Below are positions 26,376 to 35,987 of a DNA stretch of 64,000 bases, piece after piece (the first letter of the stretch is position 1; each line of letters begins with the position of its first letter). A program made the translations under genes and the position numbers. A model generated the notes under the pieces. It searched no databases. It saw nothing but the letters and a program-made list of their open reading frames with translations, and had not been told where the DNA came from. The stretch covers positions 14,853 through 78,852 of the forward strand of contig CAZJQI010000013.1 in NCBI GenBank assembly GCA_964548275.1. The letters are read 5' to 3'. This DNA comes from JAUVUV01 sp964548275 (GTDB lineage: Bacteria > Gemmatimonadota > Glassbacteria > GWA2-58-10).

Positions 26376-27663
26376 GATTACCTCCGGAGAATGTTATTTT
26401 TCCGGCATAGGGCGTGTCTCTCAGGAGCTTGAGCGCCAGGGGTTTTCGCATTCGCACACGCAGCCGGAGTTCCCCGTTCTGCAGCCTGTGGTCGAGCACC
26501 CGGCCCATCCGGTGGAAAGCGGCCACCAGGTTACCCTCCTGGGGCAGCAGATTGATCGAGAACTCGGCCTCTTGGGCTTGTTGAATCCGGTTTAAATGGT
26601 CTCTCAAATGGCGCAACCCGCTCTCGCCGGTGATTGCTGAGCAGAAAACAGAACCAGGATAGCTTTCGGTAGTCTGGAAAATGATCTGGCGGTCTGTCAA
26701 GAGGTCTATTTTGTTGAACACGAAAGTCCGTTCTACATCTCCAGCGCCGATCTCTTCAAGTACCTTTTCCACCACCTGGATTCGTTCGCTGAAATGCGGG
26801 TTGGAAATGTCCACCACAATCAGGAGGTGGTCCGCTTGGCTGAGCTCCTCCAGGGTGGCCTTGAATGAAGCTACAAGGTGGTGGGGAAGACGGCTGATAA
26901 AACCCACCGTGTCGGTGAGCAGAATCTCCTGCCCTCCGGGGAGGCAGAGTTTGCGGGTGGTGGTATCGAGAGTCGAGAAGAGCTGATCCTGCACAGTGAC
27001 CGGTTTTCCGGTCAGGGCGGTAAGCAGGGAAGATTTCCCTGCATTGGTGTATCCGACCAGGGCAAGGCTGTAAATCCCGCTGCGGCCGCTTATCCTGAGA
27101 GTGTGCTGTATGGCGATTTTTTGCAGTTTTCGCCTGAGGCTGGTGATTTTTCTCTGGATCAGCCTGCGGTCGGTCTCTAACTGGGTTTCGCCGGGCCCTC
27201 TCAGTCCGATACCTCCGCGAATGCGGGAAAGGTGAACCCACATGTTCCTGAGCCGGGGCAGAAGGTACTCGAGCTGAGCCAGTTCCACCTGAAGCTTGGC
27301 TTCCATGGTGCTGGCATGACCGACGAATATATCCAGGATCAGTTCCGAGCGGTCGAGTACCTGGATGCCGAAAAGCTCTTCCAGGTTTCTCGCCTGAGTC
27401 GGCGGCAGTTCATCGTCGAAAATGGCAAGATCCGCACCGGTAGCCTCTATCGCTGTTTTTATCTCCTCGGCCTTGCCGCAGCCGATATATGTTCTCGGAT
27501 TGATCTTTCGGATACGCTGGATAATCCGCTCGGTAACCACCGCACCTGCGGTTTCCGCAAGACGGCCCAGTTCCTCAAGAGGCTGATCACCCCAGTACTG
27601 GTTTTCCGGCCTGTCTGTGCCGAAAAGGACCGCACGTTGCGGAACCTCTTTAATTTCAATCAT
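26368..27663 (-). CDS. hflX: GTPase HflX (ribosome-rescue/splitting GTPase)
   Basis: This 431-aa protein has the HflX N-terminal domain (about 1-190, with TYIGCGKAEEI, FDDELPPTQARNLEE and RIRGGIGLRGPGETQLETDRR). A G domain follows (about 195-365): G1 GYTNAGKSSLL, G3 DTVGF, G4 NKID. HflX splits stalled ribosomes under stress. The ATG at 27663 overlaps the ABC-F stop by 8 nt, and the end overlaps pdxJ. A TTG two codons earlier is also possible. The grouping with an ABC-F factor, another ribosome-acting protein, is functionally sensible. Confidence 0.95.
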   Translation of the reverse strand: MIEIKEVPQRAVLFGTDRPENQYWGDQPLEELGRLAETAGAVVTERIIQRIRKINPRTYIGCGKAEEIKTAIEATGADLAIFDDELPPTQARNLEELFGIQVLDRSELILDIFVGHASTMEAKLQVELAQLEYLLPRLRNMWVHLSRIRGGIGLRGPGETQLETDRRLIQRKITSLRRKLQKIAIQHTLRISGRSGIYSLALVGYTNAGKSSLLTALTGKPVTVQDQLFSTLDTTTRKLCLPGGQEILLTDTVGFISRLPHHLVASFKATLEELSQADHLLIVVDISNPHFSERIQVVEKVLEEIGAGDVERTFVFNKIDLLTDRQIIFQTTESYPGSVFCSAITGESGLRHLRDHLNRIQQAQEAEFSINLLPQEGNLVAAFHRMGRVLDHRLQNGELRLRVRMRKPLALKLLRDTPYAGKITFSGGNLD

Positions 27664-29599
27664 ATTCAAGTAGCTGTTCCCACTCCTTGTAAGCTTCTTC
27701 TATCTTGCCCTTGATAGTTTCAAGGGCTGTGCCGAGTTCAGCCGCCCTGCCCTCCTGCTTGTAGGTTTTGGGGTCGGCAAGTTCAAGCTGAAGCTCGTGC
27801 TTACGGTTTTCCAGTTGGGCAATCTCGCTTTCGAGAAGCGCTATCCGCTCCTTTAGTTTTCGAAGTACATTTTTAGAGATTTGCCTGGGACGTTCTTTTT
27901 CCACACCGGCTTTTTTCTCCGGCCGGGAAGAGCTAGAAGGCTTTTTCCTCGCCTTCTGAACCAGGGCTCGCTCGAATTTCGCCCGTTCCTGTTTATAATA
28001 AGAATAATCACCATCATATTCAACAACTTTGTCCATTCCCGGAGCGGCGCGGCCGGTGAGAGAAAACTCCAGAATCCGCGTAGCAAATGCAGATAAAAGC
28101 TCCCGGTCATGGGTAATCAGGACCACCGTGCCGGAATATTCGCCCAAAGCGTTCTGGAGAGCCTCCCGGCTGTAGATATCTAGATGGTTGGTCGGCTCAT
28201 CGAGCAGGAGCAGGTTTGCCTTGGAGTGGATCAGTCCCGCAAGCAGCAGCCGTCTGAATTCCCCCTCGCTTAACGAGTCCACGCTCTGCTCCACCTGCTC
28301 ACCGGTGAAAAGAAACCGTGCCAGGAGGTTCCGCAGTTCTCCAATAGTGAGTTCCGGGGCCTGAGCATACATGAACTCCAGCACGCTGCTGAGTTCAACC
28401 GGATGGCTTATACGTTGGGGCAGGTAGGCGATATTCACCTCGCGGCCCCGGTCGATCCGGCCTTTGTGCGGAGGAATTTTCCCGGCCAGGATTTCAAGCA
28501 AGGTGGATTTCCCTGTGCCGTTGTCTCCGATTACCGCCAGGGTTTCACCGCGCATCAGTGTGAGATCGAGATTTTCAAACAGGGGTTCGCGGTTCGGCCA
28601 GGCCATGCTGACACCTTCGGCCTCGATAACCACTGAGGCGGACTCGCGTGAGATATTGATCTCCCAGTTCGGCGCGTGGCGAACACGGCGAGTCCTGGGC
28701 GGCGGCTTGAGCCGGGCGAGCATTTTCCTCCTGCTCTGGGCCTGTTTCGTTTTCTGGCCGTAGATATTGCGGCGGATGAATTCCTCGATCTTTTCCACCT
28801 TGCGTTCGTAGTTTTTCCGCTCGCGCTCAAGCCTCTCGGCCTCGGCATGGGCCCACTGGCTGAACGCGCTGTAATTGCCAGGGCGAATGGTAACGTGGCT
28901 GTCAAGTATCTCAATAGTCCGGTCGGTCACCTTATCCAGCAAAGCACGGTCGTGGGAAATTACCACCACAGTCGAGGTCGTTTCGAGGAGGAAACTTTCC
29001 AGGAACTCGATCGCCTTCAGGTCCAAATGGTTGGTCGGCTCGTCCAGAAACAGAATGTCCGGTTCGCCGATCAGGGCCCTGGCCAGCGCCAGGCGGCTTT
29101 TCTGGCCACCGCTCAGGGAATTGACCGGCTGGCTGAATGTTTTCGGTTCAAGGCCCAGGCCGGTGAGAATTTTCTCTGCGCGGCTGCCCAGGCTGTAGCC
29201 GCCCAGCCGCTCGAATCGGTCCATCATCCCGCCGTAATGCTCCAGTTCCTTTCCATGGAGTTTTTCGCCGGCCTCGAGCCTTTTGCCGTATTCCCTGATC
29301 TTTTTTTCCAGGTGATTGATCTCGCTGCAGGAGCAAATAAGTTCATCCAGCACTCCCCGTTCGGAATCCAGTGACGGTTCCTGTTCCATGTAGCTCAGTT
29401 TGAGGTTTTTCTCCCGGTGCACCTCACCCGTGTCCGGGCGGTCAAGTCCTGCGAGCACCCGGCAGAACGTGGTCTTGCCCGCACCGTTGGGCCCCACCAC
29501 GCCGATCCGCTCGCTACGGCGGATGATACCGGTAACAGGGCCGAAAATCAGGTGACCCGAGAAACTTTTGCTTATCTCCACGAAACTTACCAGTGTCAA
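27656..29599 (-). CDS. ABC-F family ATPase (ribosome-associated)
   Basis: Two ABC domains without membrane segments: Walker A GPNGAGKT with signature LSGGQKSRLALARAL, and GDNGTGKS with LSEGEFRRLLLAGL. The Walker B motifs both read LLDEPTNHLD-like. A charged linker joins them (about 250-320). The last 100 residues form the coiled coil typical of Uup/EttA-like ABC-F factors, which bind the ribosomal E site. Start is TTG at 29599, 8 nt after CGGAG. A longer frame to 29653 would start inside the rarA terminator. The exact subfamily is unresolved. Confidence 0.93.
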   Translation of the reverse strand: MTLVSFVEISKSFSGHLIFGPVTGIIRRSERIGVVGPNGAGKTTFCRVLAGLDRPDTGEVHREKNLKLSYMEQEPSLDSERGVLDELICSCSEINHLEKKIREYGKRLEAGEKLHGKELEHYGGMMDRFERLGGYSLGSRAEKILTGLGLEPKTFSQPVNSLSGGQKSRLALARALIGEPDILFLDEPTNHLDLKAIEFLESFLLETTSTVVVISHDRALLDKVTDRTIEILDSHVTIRPGNYSAFSQWAHAEAERLERERKNYERKVEKIEEFIRRNIYGQKTKQAQSRRKMLARLKPPPRTRRVRHAPNWEINISRESASVVIEAEGVSMAWPNREPLFENLDLTLMRGETLAVIGDNGTGKSTLLEILAGKIPPHKGRIDRGREVNIAYLPQRISHPVELSSVLEFMYAQAPELTIGELRNLLARFLFTGEQVEQSVDSLSEGEFRRLLLAGLIHSKANLLLLDEPTNHLDIYSREALQNALGEYSGTVVLITHDRELLSAFATRILEFSLTGRAAPGMDKVVEYDGDYSYYKQERAKFERALVQKARKKPSSSSRPEKKAGVEKERPRQISKNVLRKLKERIALLESEIAQLENRKHELQLELADPKTYKQEGRAAELGTALETIKGKIEEAYKEWEQLLEYD

Positions 29600-29625
29600 A
29601 TCAGGCGCTCCGATTGGGATTAAAC

Positions 29626-29649
29626 AAGGGCACGGCCAGCCGTGCCCTT
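29626..29649 (-). terminator. Terminator after rarA
   Basis: GGGCACGG and CCGTGCCC form a perfect stem (29628-29647) around a 4-nt loop. Leftward it is followed by TTGTTTAA. It separates rarA from the ABC-F gene. Confidence 0.75.
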
Positions 29650-29686
29650 TCATTGTTCAACGAAGTACATAATATGTTTGAAAAGC

Positions 29687-31063
29687 TTATTTCTCTTTCT
29701 TACGCGCTTCGTCAACCAGCTTCTGCCAGAACTCCAGCCGCTTGCGGATTTCCTTTTCGAATCCGAGATTGGTCGGCTCGTAAAATTTCGCCCCCTCCAG
29801 GGCGTCAGGAAGGTATTGCTGGGGGGCGAAATGATAAGGATAGTCGTGGGGGTATTTGTAGCCTTTGGCGTAGCCGAGAGCTTTCATCAGCCTGGTGGGG
29901 GCGTTGCGCAGGTGCAGGGGCACAGGCTCGCTCATGTGCTTAAGGGCAGCCTCCTGGGCTTTTTTCAGGGCAAGGTAGCTGGCGTTGCTTTTTGGAGCAG
30001 TGGCGAGATAGGTCACAGCCTGGCTCATCACGATCGCCCCCTCCGGCAGCCCGATCACCGAAACCGCCTGGAAGGCGGCCGTTGCGATCAGAAGTGCCTG
30101 GGGATCGGCATTGCTCACATCCTCGGCAGCGAAAATGATCATCCGGCGAAGGATGAACAGGGGATCCTCGCCGGCTTCCAGCATACGGGCCATGTAATAG
30201 AGTGCCGCATCCGGGTCGCTGCCGCGCAGGGACTTGATAAAGGCTGAGATAACATCGTAGTGCTGGTCGCCCATGCGGTCATACTGAAGGAGCCGCTGCT
30301 GGAGGGCCTCGGCCATGATCTTGCGGGTAACGGCCTTTTTACGGGAAGGTTTTTTGCCCCTCTTCTCTTCCAGGTACAGCGCGGCAAGTTCCAGGCCGGT
30401 CAGGGCGGCGCGAGCGTCGCCGTCAGCAGCCTCAAGCAGGAGTTCTCTGGCGTCCTCATCCAGCACAACAGACTTATCTCCAAGGCCGCGCTCCCTGTCC
30501 TTGAGAGCCCGCTTGAGAATTCGCGCCAGGTGTTCTTTTTCAAGCCTCTTGAGCACGAATACCCTGACCCGGCTCAACAGGGGGCTGATCACCTCGAATG
30601 AGGGGTTTTCGGTTGTCGCGCCGATCAGGATGATAAGGCCCTTTTCCACATGTGGCAGAAGGGTATCCTGCTGGGCCTTGTTGAAACGGTGGATCTCATC
30701 CAGGAAAACGATTGTGCGGCGCTGGTAGAGCTTGAGAGCCTCCCGCGCATCCTCGACAGCTTTTCTGATTTCCTGCACCCCGCAGGTCACGGCGCTGTAA
30801 TGCACGAAATTCGATCCGGTCTGCCTGGCGATAATCCGGGCAAGCGTGGTTTTTCCGCTGCCCGGAGGACCCCAGAGAATCATCGAGGTCAGCCTGTCCG
30901 ACTCGATCCCCCGGCGAAGGACACCATCCGGGCCCAGAATATGCTCCTGGCCCTCGAATTCGTCCAGGCTGGACGGCCGCATCCTGTCTGCCAGAGGGGC
31001 AATCTGGCTCCCCCTGCTATCCTCCTCCGGCATGCTGAAAAGCTCTTTGGTTTCATCGGTCAT
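29687..31063 (-). CDS. rarA: Replication-associated recombination protein A (AAA+ ATPase)
   Basis: This 458-aa protein belongs to the MgsA/WHIP clamp-loader-like family that acts at stalled replication forks. MRPSSLDEFEGQEHILG leads into Walker A LWGPPGSGKTT. Walker B is VFLDEIHRFNKAQQD and sensor 1 is ILIGATTENPSFEV. The C-terminal MgsA tetramerisation domain is present (SAFIKSLRGSDPDAALYYMARMLEAGEDP). ATG at 31063 is preferred to a TTG at 31075, though neither has a strong ribosome binding site. The gene is divergent from acpS. Confidence 0.95.
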   Translation of the reverse strand: MTDETKELFSMPEEDSRGSQIAPLADRMRPSSLDEFEGQEHILGPDGVLRRGIESDRLTSMILWGPPGSGKTTLARIIARQTGSNFVHYSAVTCGVQEIRKAVEDAREALKLYQRRTIVFLDEIHRFNKAQQDTLLPHVEKGLIILIGATTENPSFEVISPLLSRVRVFVLKRLEKEHLARILKRALKDRERGLGDKSVVLDEDARELLLEAADGDARAALTGLELAALYLEEKRGKKPSRKKAVTRKIMAEALQQRLLQYDRMGDQHYDVISAFIKSLRGSDPDAALYYMARMLEAGEDPLFILRRMIIFAAEDVSNADPQALLIATAAFQAVSVIGLPEGAIVMSQAVTYLATAPKSNASYLALKKAQEAALKHMSEPVPLHLRNAPTRLMKALGYAKGYKYPHDYPYHFAPQQYLPDALEGAKFYEPTNLGFEKEIRKRLEFWQKLVDEARKKEK

Positions 31064-31240
31064 GGCGCGAGCCAAAAGGTTTGAGTTAATCTTCGAGTGG
31101 ACAAACGCCCCACAGAGTTTTAACTTGTTTGCCGGATTTTCCGTTTTGGAAACCCGCTGATAAGAAATATATTACCTGTCCAGCATGATTATCAAGAAAG
31201 TCAGCTTTAAAAGCCTGAATATATGAAAGGGTGTCCGAAT

Positions 31241-31657
31241 ATGGATTCACTAATGGGCAAGCCGGCAGTGGTGCTCGGGTTGGGTGTGGACCTGATCGAG
31301 ATAGAGAGAATCAAGCAAGCGCTGGAGGCTGAATCCGGCAAACGCTTTGAAAGCAGGGTTTTCACTGAGGGCGAGATCACCTATTGCCGCAGCAAGGTCA
31401 ATCCATATCCCCACTTTGCGGCACGGTTTGCAGCCAAGGAAGCTGTGATGAAAGCTTTCGGCACTGGCTGGACTGCGCGGGTTTCCTGGAAAGGAATCGA
31501 GGTGCTCAACAACGAGCTGGGGCAGCCCTTTATTGCCTTTCACGGCAAAACAGAAAAACTGGCCGGGGAGATAGGTGTTGAAACCTGTTACATATCTATT
31601 TCGCACAACAGGAGCCAGGCCGTTGCAGCGGCCCTTCTGCTGGGCAAAACAGATTAG
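31241..31657 (+). CDS. acpS: Holo-[acyl-carrier-protein] synthase
   Basis: This 138-aa enzyme transfers 4'-phosphopantetheine from CoA to acyl carrier protein. LGLGVDLIEIERIKQAL carries the Mg-binding Asp, and FAARFAAKEAVMKAFGTG carries the second motif. SISHNRSQAVAAALL closes the fold. AAAGGG lies about 9 nt before the ATG at 31241. A second ATG at 31223 is possible but has poorer spacing. The stop is TAG. It lies 62 bp before the exported beta-helix gene in the same direction. Confidence 0.94.
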   Translation: MDSLMGKPAVVLGLGVDLIEIERIKQALEAESGKRFESRVFTEGEITYCRSKVNPYPHFAARFAAKEAVMKAFGTGWTARVSWKGIEVLNNELGQPFIAFHGKTEKLAGEIGVETCYISISHNRSQAVAAALLLGKTD

Positions 31658-31719
31658 GGCAGGAACAGCCTGCTAATAATTTTTCCACGCCTTTCAACAA
31701 TAATAAACAGGAGCCGGAA

Positions 31720-33405
31720 ATGAGAAAGGAAACTGCCTTTCACGCCCTGGTTTTGATATGCCTGGGTTGCTTTATCGTAAGCTTGGCTTTCACAACCAGT
31801 GTATATGCAGCGGTGAGCAATCCCCATGCTGTTGCCACGTTTGAATGCCTCGGGATTTACTACAAAGTGGAAAATGACCTTGGAGAATGCGCCTTCCGGC
31901 ACAGAAAGACGGGTGCGGAAGAATGGAAAGATGTTATCCCGCTCTGGTTCGACAGGCGGGACAGCGAATACCGGGGAAGTATTGTCGGCCTGGCACCTGA
32001 CACCGAATATGAGATCAGCCTGAGATGCGGGGAGAAGGAGAGTGTTTTCAGGGCACGGACACGCAGGGACGATTTCCCTGTGGGCAAAACAACGTATCTC
32101 AAAGGCGGAGTCAGCGATGAAACTGTGTTTATCACTGAACCCGGCAGAGCTGACGCCTGGCATCTGGTTGCCCCTGAACCCGGCGCCAAAACAGTTATCG
32201 ATCCGGAAAAAACCACTGATTATAACATTGTCATTGCAGCCCCGTATGTTATTGTCAGGGGCCTTGAATTAAAGAACGCGATCAAGGATGCTGTGCTGAT
32301 CAAAGAAGGAATCCACGATGTAGTTATAGAGGACTGCCATATAACCTTATGGGGCAGAGGCGACAGGAGGCTCGCTTACCTGGGCTATGGTGACAGCGGA
32401 ATAAGAGCGGAGGGAGGAACCTCCCGGCTCGTGATCCAGCGCAATCTGATAGATCATCCCAGCGGCTGGACAAATGACTGGGAGACCGGGCATCCAAGCG
32501 GGCCGCAGGCAGTAACTCTCCGGAATTCCCTTGGTGGAAATATTATCAGGTACAACGAAATCAGCTCAACAGAGGACCACGGTTTCAACGATGCAATCGG
32601 GGGCGGGAGCAATTACAGTTTCCAGGGCAGCCCGAACAGGGATTCGGACATATACGGAAATATAATTTCCAATGTGTGGGATGATGCGATCGAGGCTGAG
32701 GGGGCGAACATGAACGTGCGAATCTGGGGCAATTACATCCACTATACTTTCACACATATTGCCACCGCTGCCACCTCCCGGGGACCGCTGTACATTTTCA
32801 GAAACGTTTTCGGCCTGTCGCGCCGAACGCATAACGATCCGCTGGGCGGGCCGATGATCAAGATGGGGGAGCGCGCGCCGTATTCAGGAGGACGCAGGTA
32901 TGTCTTTCACAATACCGCTCTTCAGCCCAGAGGTGCATTCAGGGTGTTCAGCACGCATCCGGTTTCCAATACCGTTTCGCGCAACAATATTTTCGACTGT
33001 CCCGGCCCGCTGGCCGGCCGCAGGAGGCCGAACCCGCCGGCCGACCTGGACCACGACCTGTTTACAGGTCTGAATGCGGGACTCGATTATGAAAAGCACG
33101 CAATAAGGATCAGGCCGTCTTTTGTTCCCTCCCGGGGTCTCGAATTTTATCTGGCTTCCACGACCACGAGAATAAAATGGGGGAAGACTGAGGTGGAACA
33201 TCATGGCAGGAAATGGACGCAAACCGACAAGGTGGTCACAGTGGTCAATCCGGCGATTGATGCCGGAGTCATGCTGCCCGGTTTCAATGACGGCTACCAG
33301 GGCAGGGGGCCGGATCTGGGTGCATTCGAAAGGGGAGGGCCGCCGCTGAAATTCGGCAGGCAGGCGCTGAATCCGGGAACTTACGCTCCCTGGGAAACGC
33401 AATAA
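31720..33405 (+). CDS. Exported right-handed beta-helix repeat protein
   Basis: This 561-aa protein has a Sec signal (residues 1-30, cleavage near VYAA). A short fibronectin-III-like domain follows (about 31-110, ending PDTEYEISLRC). A parallel beta-helix spans about 120-430, seen as successive rungs: YVIVRGLELKNAIKD, DVVIEDCHITLWG, RLVIQRNLIDHPSG, NIIRYNEISSTED, DIYGNIISNVWDD and VRIWGNYIHYTF. Such folds are common in polysaccharide lyases and other carbohydrate-active enzymes. The rungs DDAIEAEG and NDAIGG hold candidate acidic residues. AGGAG precedes the ATG. The substrate is unknown. Confidence 0.8.
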   Translation: MRKETAFHALVLICLGCFIVSLAFTTSVYAAVSNPHAVATFECLGIYYKVENDLGECAFRHRKTGAEEWKDVIPLWFDRRDSEYRGSIVGLAPDTEYEISLRCGEKESVFRARTRRDDFPVGKTTYLKGGVSDETVFITEPGRADAWHLVAPEPGAKTVIDPEKTTDYNIVIAAPYVIVRGLELKNAIKDAVLIKEGIHDVVIEDCHITLWGRGDRRLAYLGYGDSGIRAEGGTSRLVIQRNLIDHPSGWTNDWETGHPSGPQAVTLRNSLGGNIIRYNEISSTEDHGFNDAIGGGSNYSFQGSPNRDSDIYGNIISNVWDDAIEAEGANMNVRIWGNYIHYTFTHIATAATSRGPLYIFRNVFGLSRRTHNDPLGGPMIKMGERAPYSGGRRYVFHNTALQPRGAFRVFSTHPVSNTVSRNNIFDCPGPLAGRRRPNPPADLDHDLFTGLNAGLDYEKHAIRIRPSFVPSRGLEFYLASTTTRIKWGKTEVEHHGRKWTQTDKVVTVVNPAIDAGVMLPGFNDGYQGRGPDLGAFERGGPPLKFGRQALNPGTYAPWETQ

Positions 33406-33423
33406 TACATGAGATAAATCTTC

Positions 33424-33692
33424 TTACGGCATACATCCCCGTTCGATATAGGAGCGTTCGAACAGATAGACCTGCCCGCTTTTTCGGCTCCCACAAGAAG
33501 GTCGAGCCTGCCGTCACCGTTCCAGTCGCCCAGGGTCGGTTGGCTGATAAAACCGTTATTGATCGGGCCGAAACCGTCAGCGGTATGCAGAGCCAAAGGC
33601 TCTCCGTGGCCGATTCCCGGGGGCAAGGCCTCCTGAGGAGCGCAGCCAGCCAGGAGAAGAGTAAGGGTGAGTAAAGTTGTAAAAAGGGACAT
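33424..33692 (-). pseudogene. Truncated, frameshifted FG-GAP/VCBS-repeat lipoprotein
   Basis: A good start (GGAGAG before the ATG at 33692) leads into a lipoprotein signal (LLLAGC, Cys at 17) and one FG-GAP-like unit (QPTLGDWNGDGRLDLLVGAE). After GAEKAG the frame runs into unrelated sequence to a stop at 33381, overlapping the beta-helix gene. In another frame the family-like VYLFERSYIERG follows and stops at 33424. So a one-base loss near 33470 plus loss of the remainder is the best reading. Intact relatives are usually several hundred residues long. Confidence 0.65.
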
Positions 33693-33986
33693 AAGTAACT
33701 CTCCATTTTAATCTGCAAGCATTATCGGAAAGTGATATTAAAAATTATTCAAAAAGACAGATTTTACCAGACAAATGCAACAGAGGAGGTGTTGGCAGGC
33801 ATGTTAATTTCCGCATGCATGGAGTGATTAGATCATTACTTTAAGCATAAGCTATTAACTAATTTAAAATTAAGAGGATATATAAATCACTTAAAGTTAA
33901 TAATCAAGTGCTCTCGGGTAGTAAAACAAAAGAATGCCGCAAGCTATACGGCCTTTTTCTTTGGATATTTACCTCTATCGTTGCAA
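33693..33986. other. AT-rich intergenic stretch
   Basis: No gene was found. Near 33933-33950 a short GCCG/CGGC hairpin is followed leftward by a T-rich run and may weakly terminate fhs. The rest is featureless AT-rich DNA. Confidence 0.4.
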
Positions 33987-35678
33987 TTAAAACAGCCCGT
34001 AAATCTTGCCGTGCTTGTCCAGTCCGATATTCTCTGCGGCCGGTTTTTTGGGCAGGCCCGGCATGGTCATTATATCTCCGGTGAAAACTACCAGAAACCC
34101 GGCCCCTGCGCTGGGTCTCACCTCGCGCACAGTGATTCTGAATCCCCTGGGCCGTCCGAGAATGGCCTGGTTGTCAGTGAGCGAAAACTGGGTTTTGGCC
34201 ATGCACACCGGAAGGTTGTCCATGCCGAATTTTTCGATACTCTGGATATTTCTCCTGGCTGCGGTTGTGTATTCCACCCTGTCTGCGCCGTACATGAGGC
34301 AGGCGATTTTTTCGATCTTGCTTGTTACAGACTCTTCCACATCATAGAGGAACTTGAAATTCGAGCTATCCTTCTCGATTATAGAACATACCTGATCAGC
34401 GAGTTCCAGGCCGCCCTCTCCGCCTTTTTCCCAGACCTCGGTTACTGTCGAGGGAATCTCCAGCTTTTCACAGTGGTCTTTTATCAGGTCGATTTCGGCC
34501 CGGGTGTCGGACAGGAAATAGTTAATCGCCACCACTACCGGCACGCCGTGCATCTGGATGTTTTCGACGTGTTTATCCAGGTTCTCCAGGCCGGTGGCAA
34601 GCGCCTCGTGGTTCTCGCTGGGGAGGTTTTCCAAAGGCACACCGCCCTGGAACTTGAGAGCCCTGGCGCTGGTGACAAGCACCACACAGGCGGGCTCGAG
34701 ATTGCCGTAACGGCACTTGATGTTGAAGAATTTTTCCGCTCCCAGGTCCGCACCGAAACCGGCCTCGGTAACAACGTAATCGGAGAGGTTCAGGGCCAGG
34801 CGTGTGGAGATCAGGCTATTGCAGCCGTGGGCGATATTGGCGAAAGGTCCGCCGTGCACCAGCGCAGGCCCGCCTTCGAGAGTCTGAACCAGGTTGGGCT
34901 TGAACGCCTCTCTAAGCAGCGCAGCCATTGCGCCCGGAGCATGGAGGTCTTTCGCAGGCACCGGTTCCCTGTTGAAATTATAACCCACGATAATCCGGCC
35001 GAGACGATGTTCCAGATCTTTGAGACTGCTCGCCAGGCAGAGAATCGCCATCACCTCCGAGGCTACGGTGATAATAAAGCGGTCTTCCCGTGCCACGCCG
35101 TTCAGCGGCCCGCCAAGTCCGATCACGATCGCGCGCAGGCTCCGGTCGTTCATGTCCATGGCCCTGGGCCAGATAATCCGCCGCGGATCGAAATTCAGCG
35201 GATTGCCCTGGTGCACACTGTTATCGACCATTGCGCTCAACAGATTGTGAGCTGTAGTAATTGCATGCATGTCGCCGGTGAAATGAAGGTTGATATCCTC
35301 CATCGGGATAACCTGCGAATACCCGCCTCCTGCTGCTCCTCCTTTGATTCCCATGCAGGGGCCCAGCGAAGGCTCGCGAAGGCAGAGCATCGCGCTCTTA
35401 CCCTGGCGCTTAAGAGCCTGAGCCAGACCGACCGAGATAGTGGACTTACCCACCCCGGCAGGCGTGGCACTGATCGCTGTGACCAGAATCAGGCGGCCTT
35501 TTTTGCCGGCTTTTTCTTTTACATTTTCAAGAGAAATTTTGGCTTTATGGCGGCCGTAAAGCTCAAGATCGCTTTCCCGCAGGCCCACCTGCCTGGCGAT
35601 TTCCACTATCGGCTTGATATCGGCATTCTGTGCGATTTCGATGTCACTGGGAATCTTTTTGATCGGCGCGGCAGACAC
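33987..35678 (-). CDS. fhs: Formate-tetrahydrofolate ligase
   Basis: This 563-aa cytoplasmic enzyme makes 10-formyl-THF from formate, THF and ATP for one-carbon metabolism. The P-loop region TPAGVGKSTISVGLAQAL, REPSLGPCMGIKGGAAGGG, INLHFTGDMHAI and TVRPSAGAGFLVVFTGDIMTMPGLP-like segments are diagnostic. The start is GTG at 35678 behind GGAGG. The length matches the family. No acetyl-CoA pathway gene is nearby. An antisense reading frame of similar length (33981-35693) is a composition artefact. Divergent from valS. Confidence 0.97.
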   Translation of the reverse strand: MSAAPIKKIPSDIEIAQNADIKPIVEIARQVGLRESDLELYGRHKAKISLENVKEKAGKKGRLILVTAISATPAGVGKSTISVGLAQALKRQGKSAMLCLREPSLGPCMGIKGGAAGGGYSQVIPMEDINLHFTGDMHAITTAHNLLSAMVDNSVHQGNPLNFDPRRIIWPRAMDMNDRSLRAIVIGLGGPLNGVAREDRFIITVASEVMAILCLASSLKDLEHRLGRIIVGYNFNREPVPAKDLHAPGAMAALLREAFKPNLVQTLEGGPALVHGGPFANIAHGCNSLISTRLALNLSDYVVTEAGFGADLGAEKFFNIKCRYGNLEPACVVLVTSARALKFQGGVPLENLPSENHEALATGLENLDKHVENIQMHGVPVVVAINYFLSDTRAEIDLIKDHCEKLEIPSTVTEVWEKGGEGGLELADQVCSIIEKDSSNFKFLYDVEESVTSKIEKIACLMYGADRVEYTTAARRNIQSIEKFGMDNLPVCMAKTQFSLTDNQAILGRPRGFRITVREVRPSAGAGFLVVFTGDIMTMPGLPKKPAAENIGLDKHGKIYGLF

Positions 35679-35987
35679 TATTCCTCCAAGTGATATTTTT
35701 CCATTGAGAAACCTGGAACAGCATGTTTTGATAATTCTTGCTCAAACTTATTACTATCTGCTTGAAAAATAAATAAGATAAAAGGCAATCCCCATGCTGT
35801 CTATAATAATATAGACACCAGGCTGTAAACGTATTTTGAAAATGGTTTAAATTGCCTTAAGATTAAACAATTTACGGTGTTTCTTAGGGGGATAAAAAAA
35901 TTGACCTGACAGGGCTATTTGTTTATTTTTCCACTTAATTTGACATTATGCCCGGATAAATTCCGCATTGCAATCGAGCTAAGAGGT
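35679..35987. other. Divergent fhs/valS intergenic region with a small palindrome
   Basis: About 300 AT-rich bp with no gene. GTCTATA-ATAA-TATAGAC at 35799-35816 is a perfect 7-bp inverted repeat that could be an operator. TTGACC at 35901 followed by TTTATT-like sequence is a weak candidate valS promoter. No T-box elements were seen. Confidence 0.35.

Noticed and set aside
33981..35693. 570-aa open frame antisense to fhs
   Set aside because: It mirrors fhs almost exactly and has no recognisable domain or ribosome binding site. GC-rich codon use on the real strand opens the opposite frame.
35679..35987. T-box leader before valS
   Set aside because: No T-box sequence, specifier hairpin or terminator/antiterminator pair was visible.
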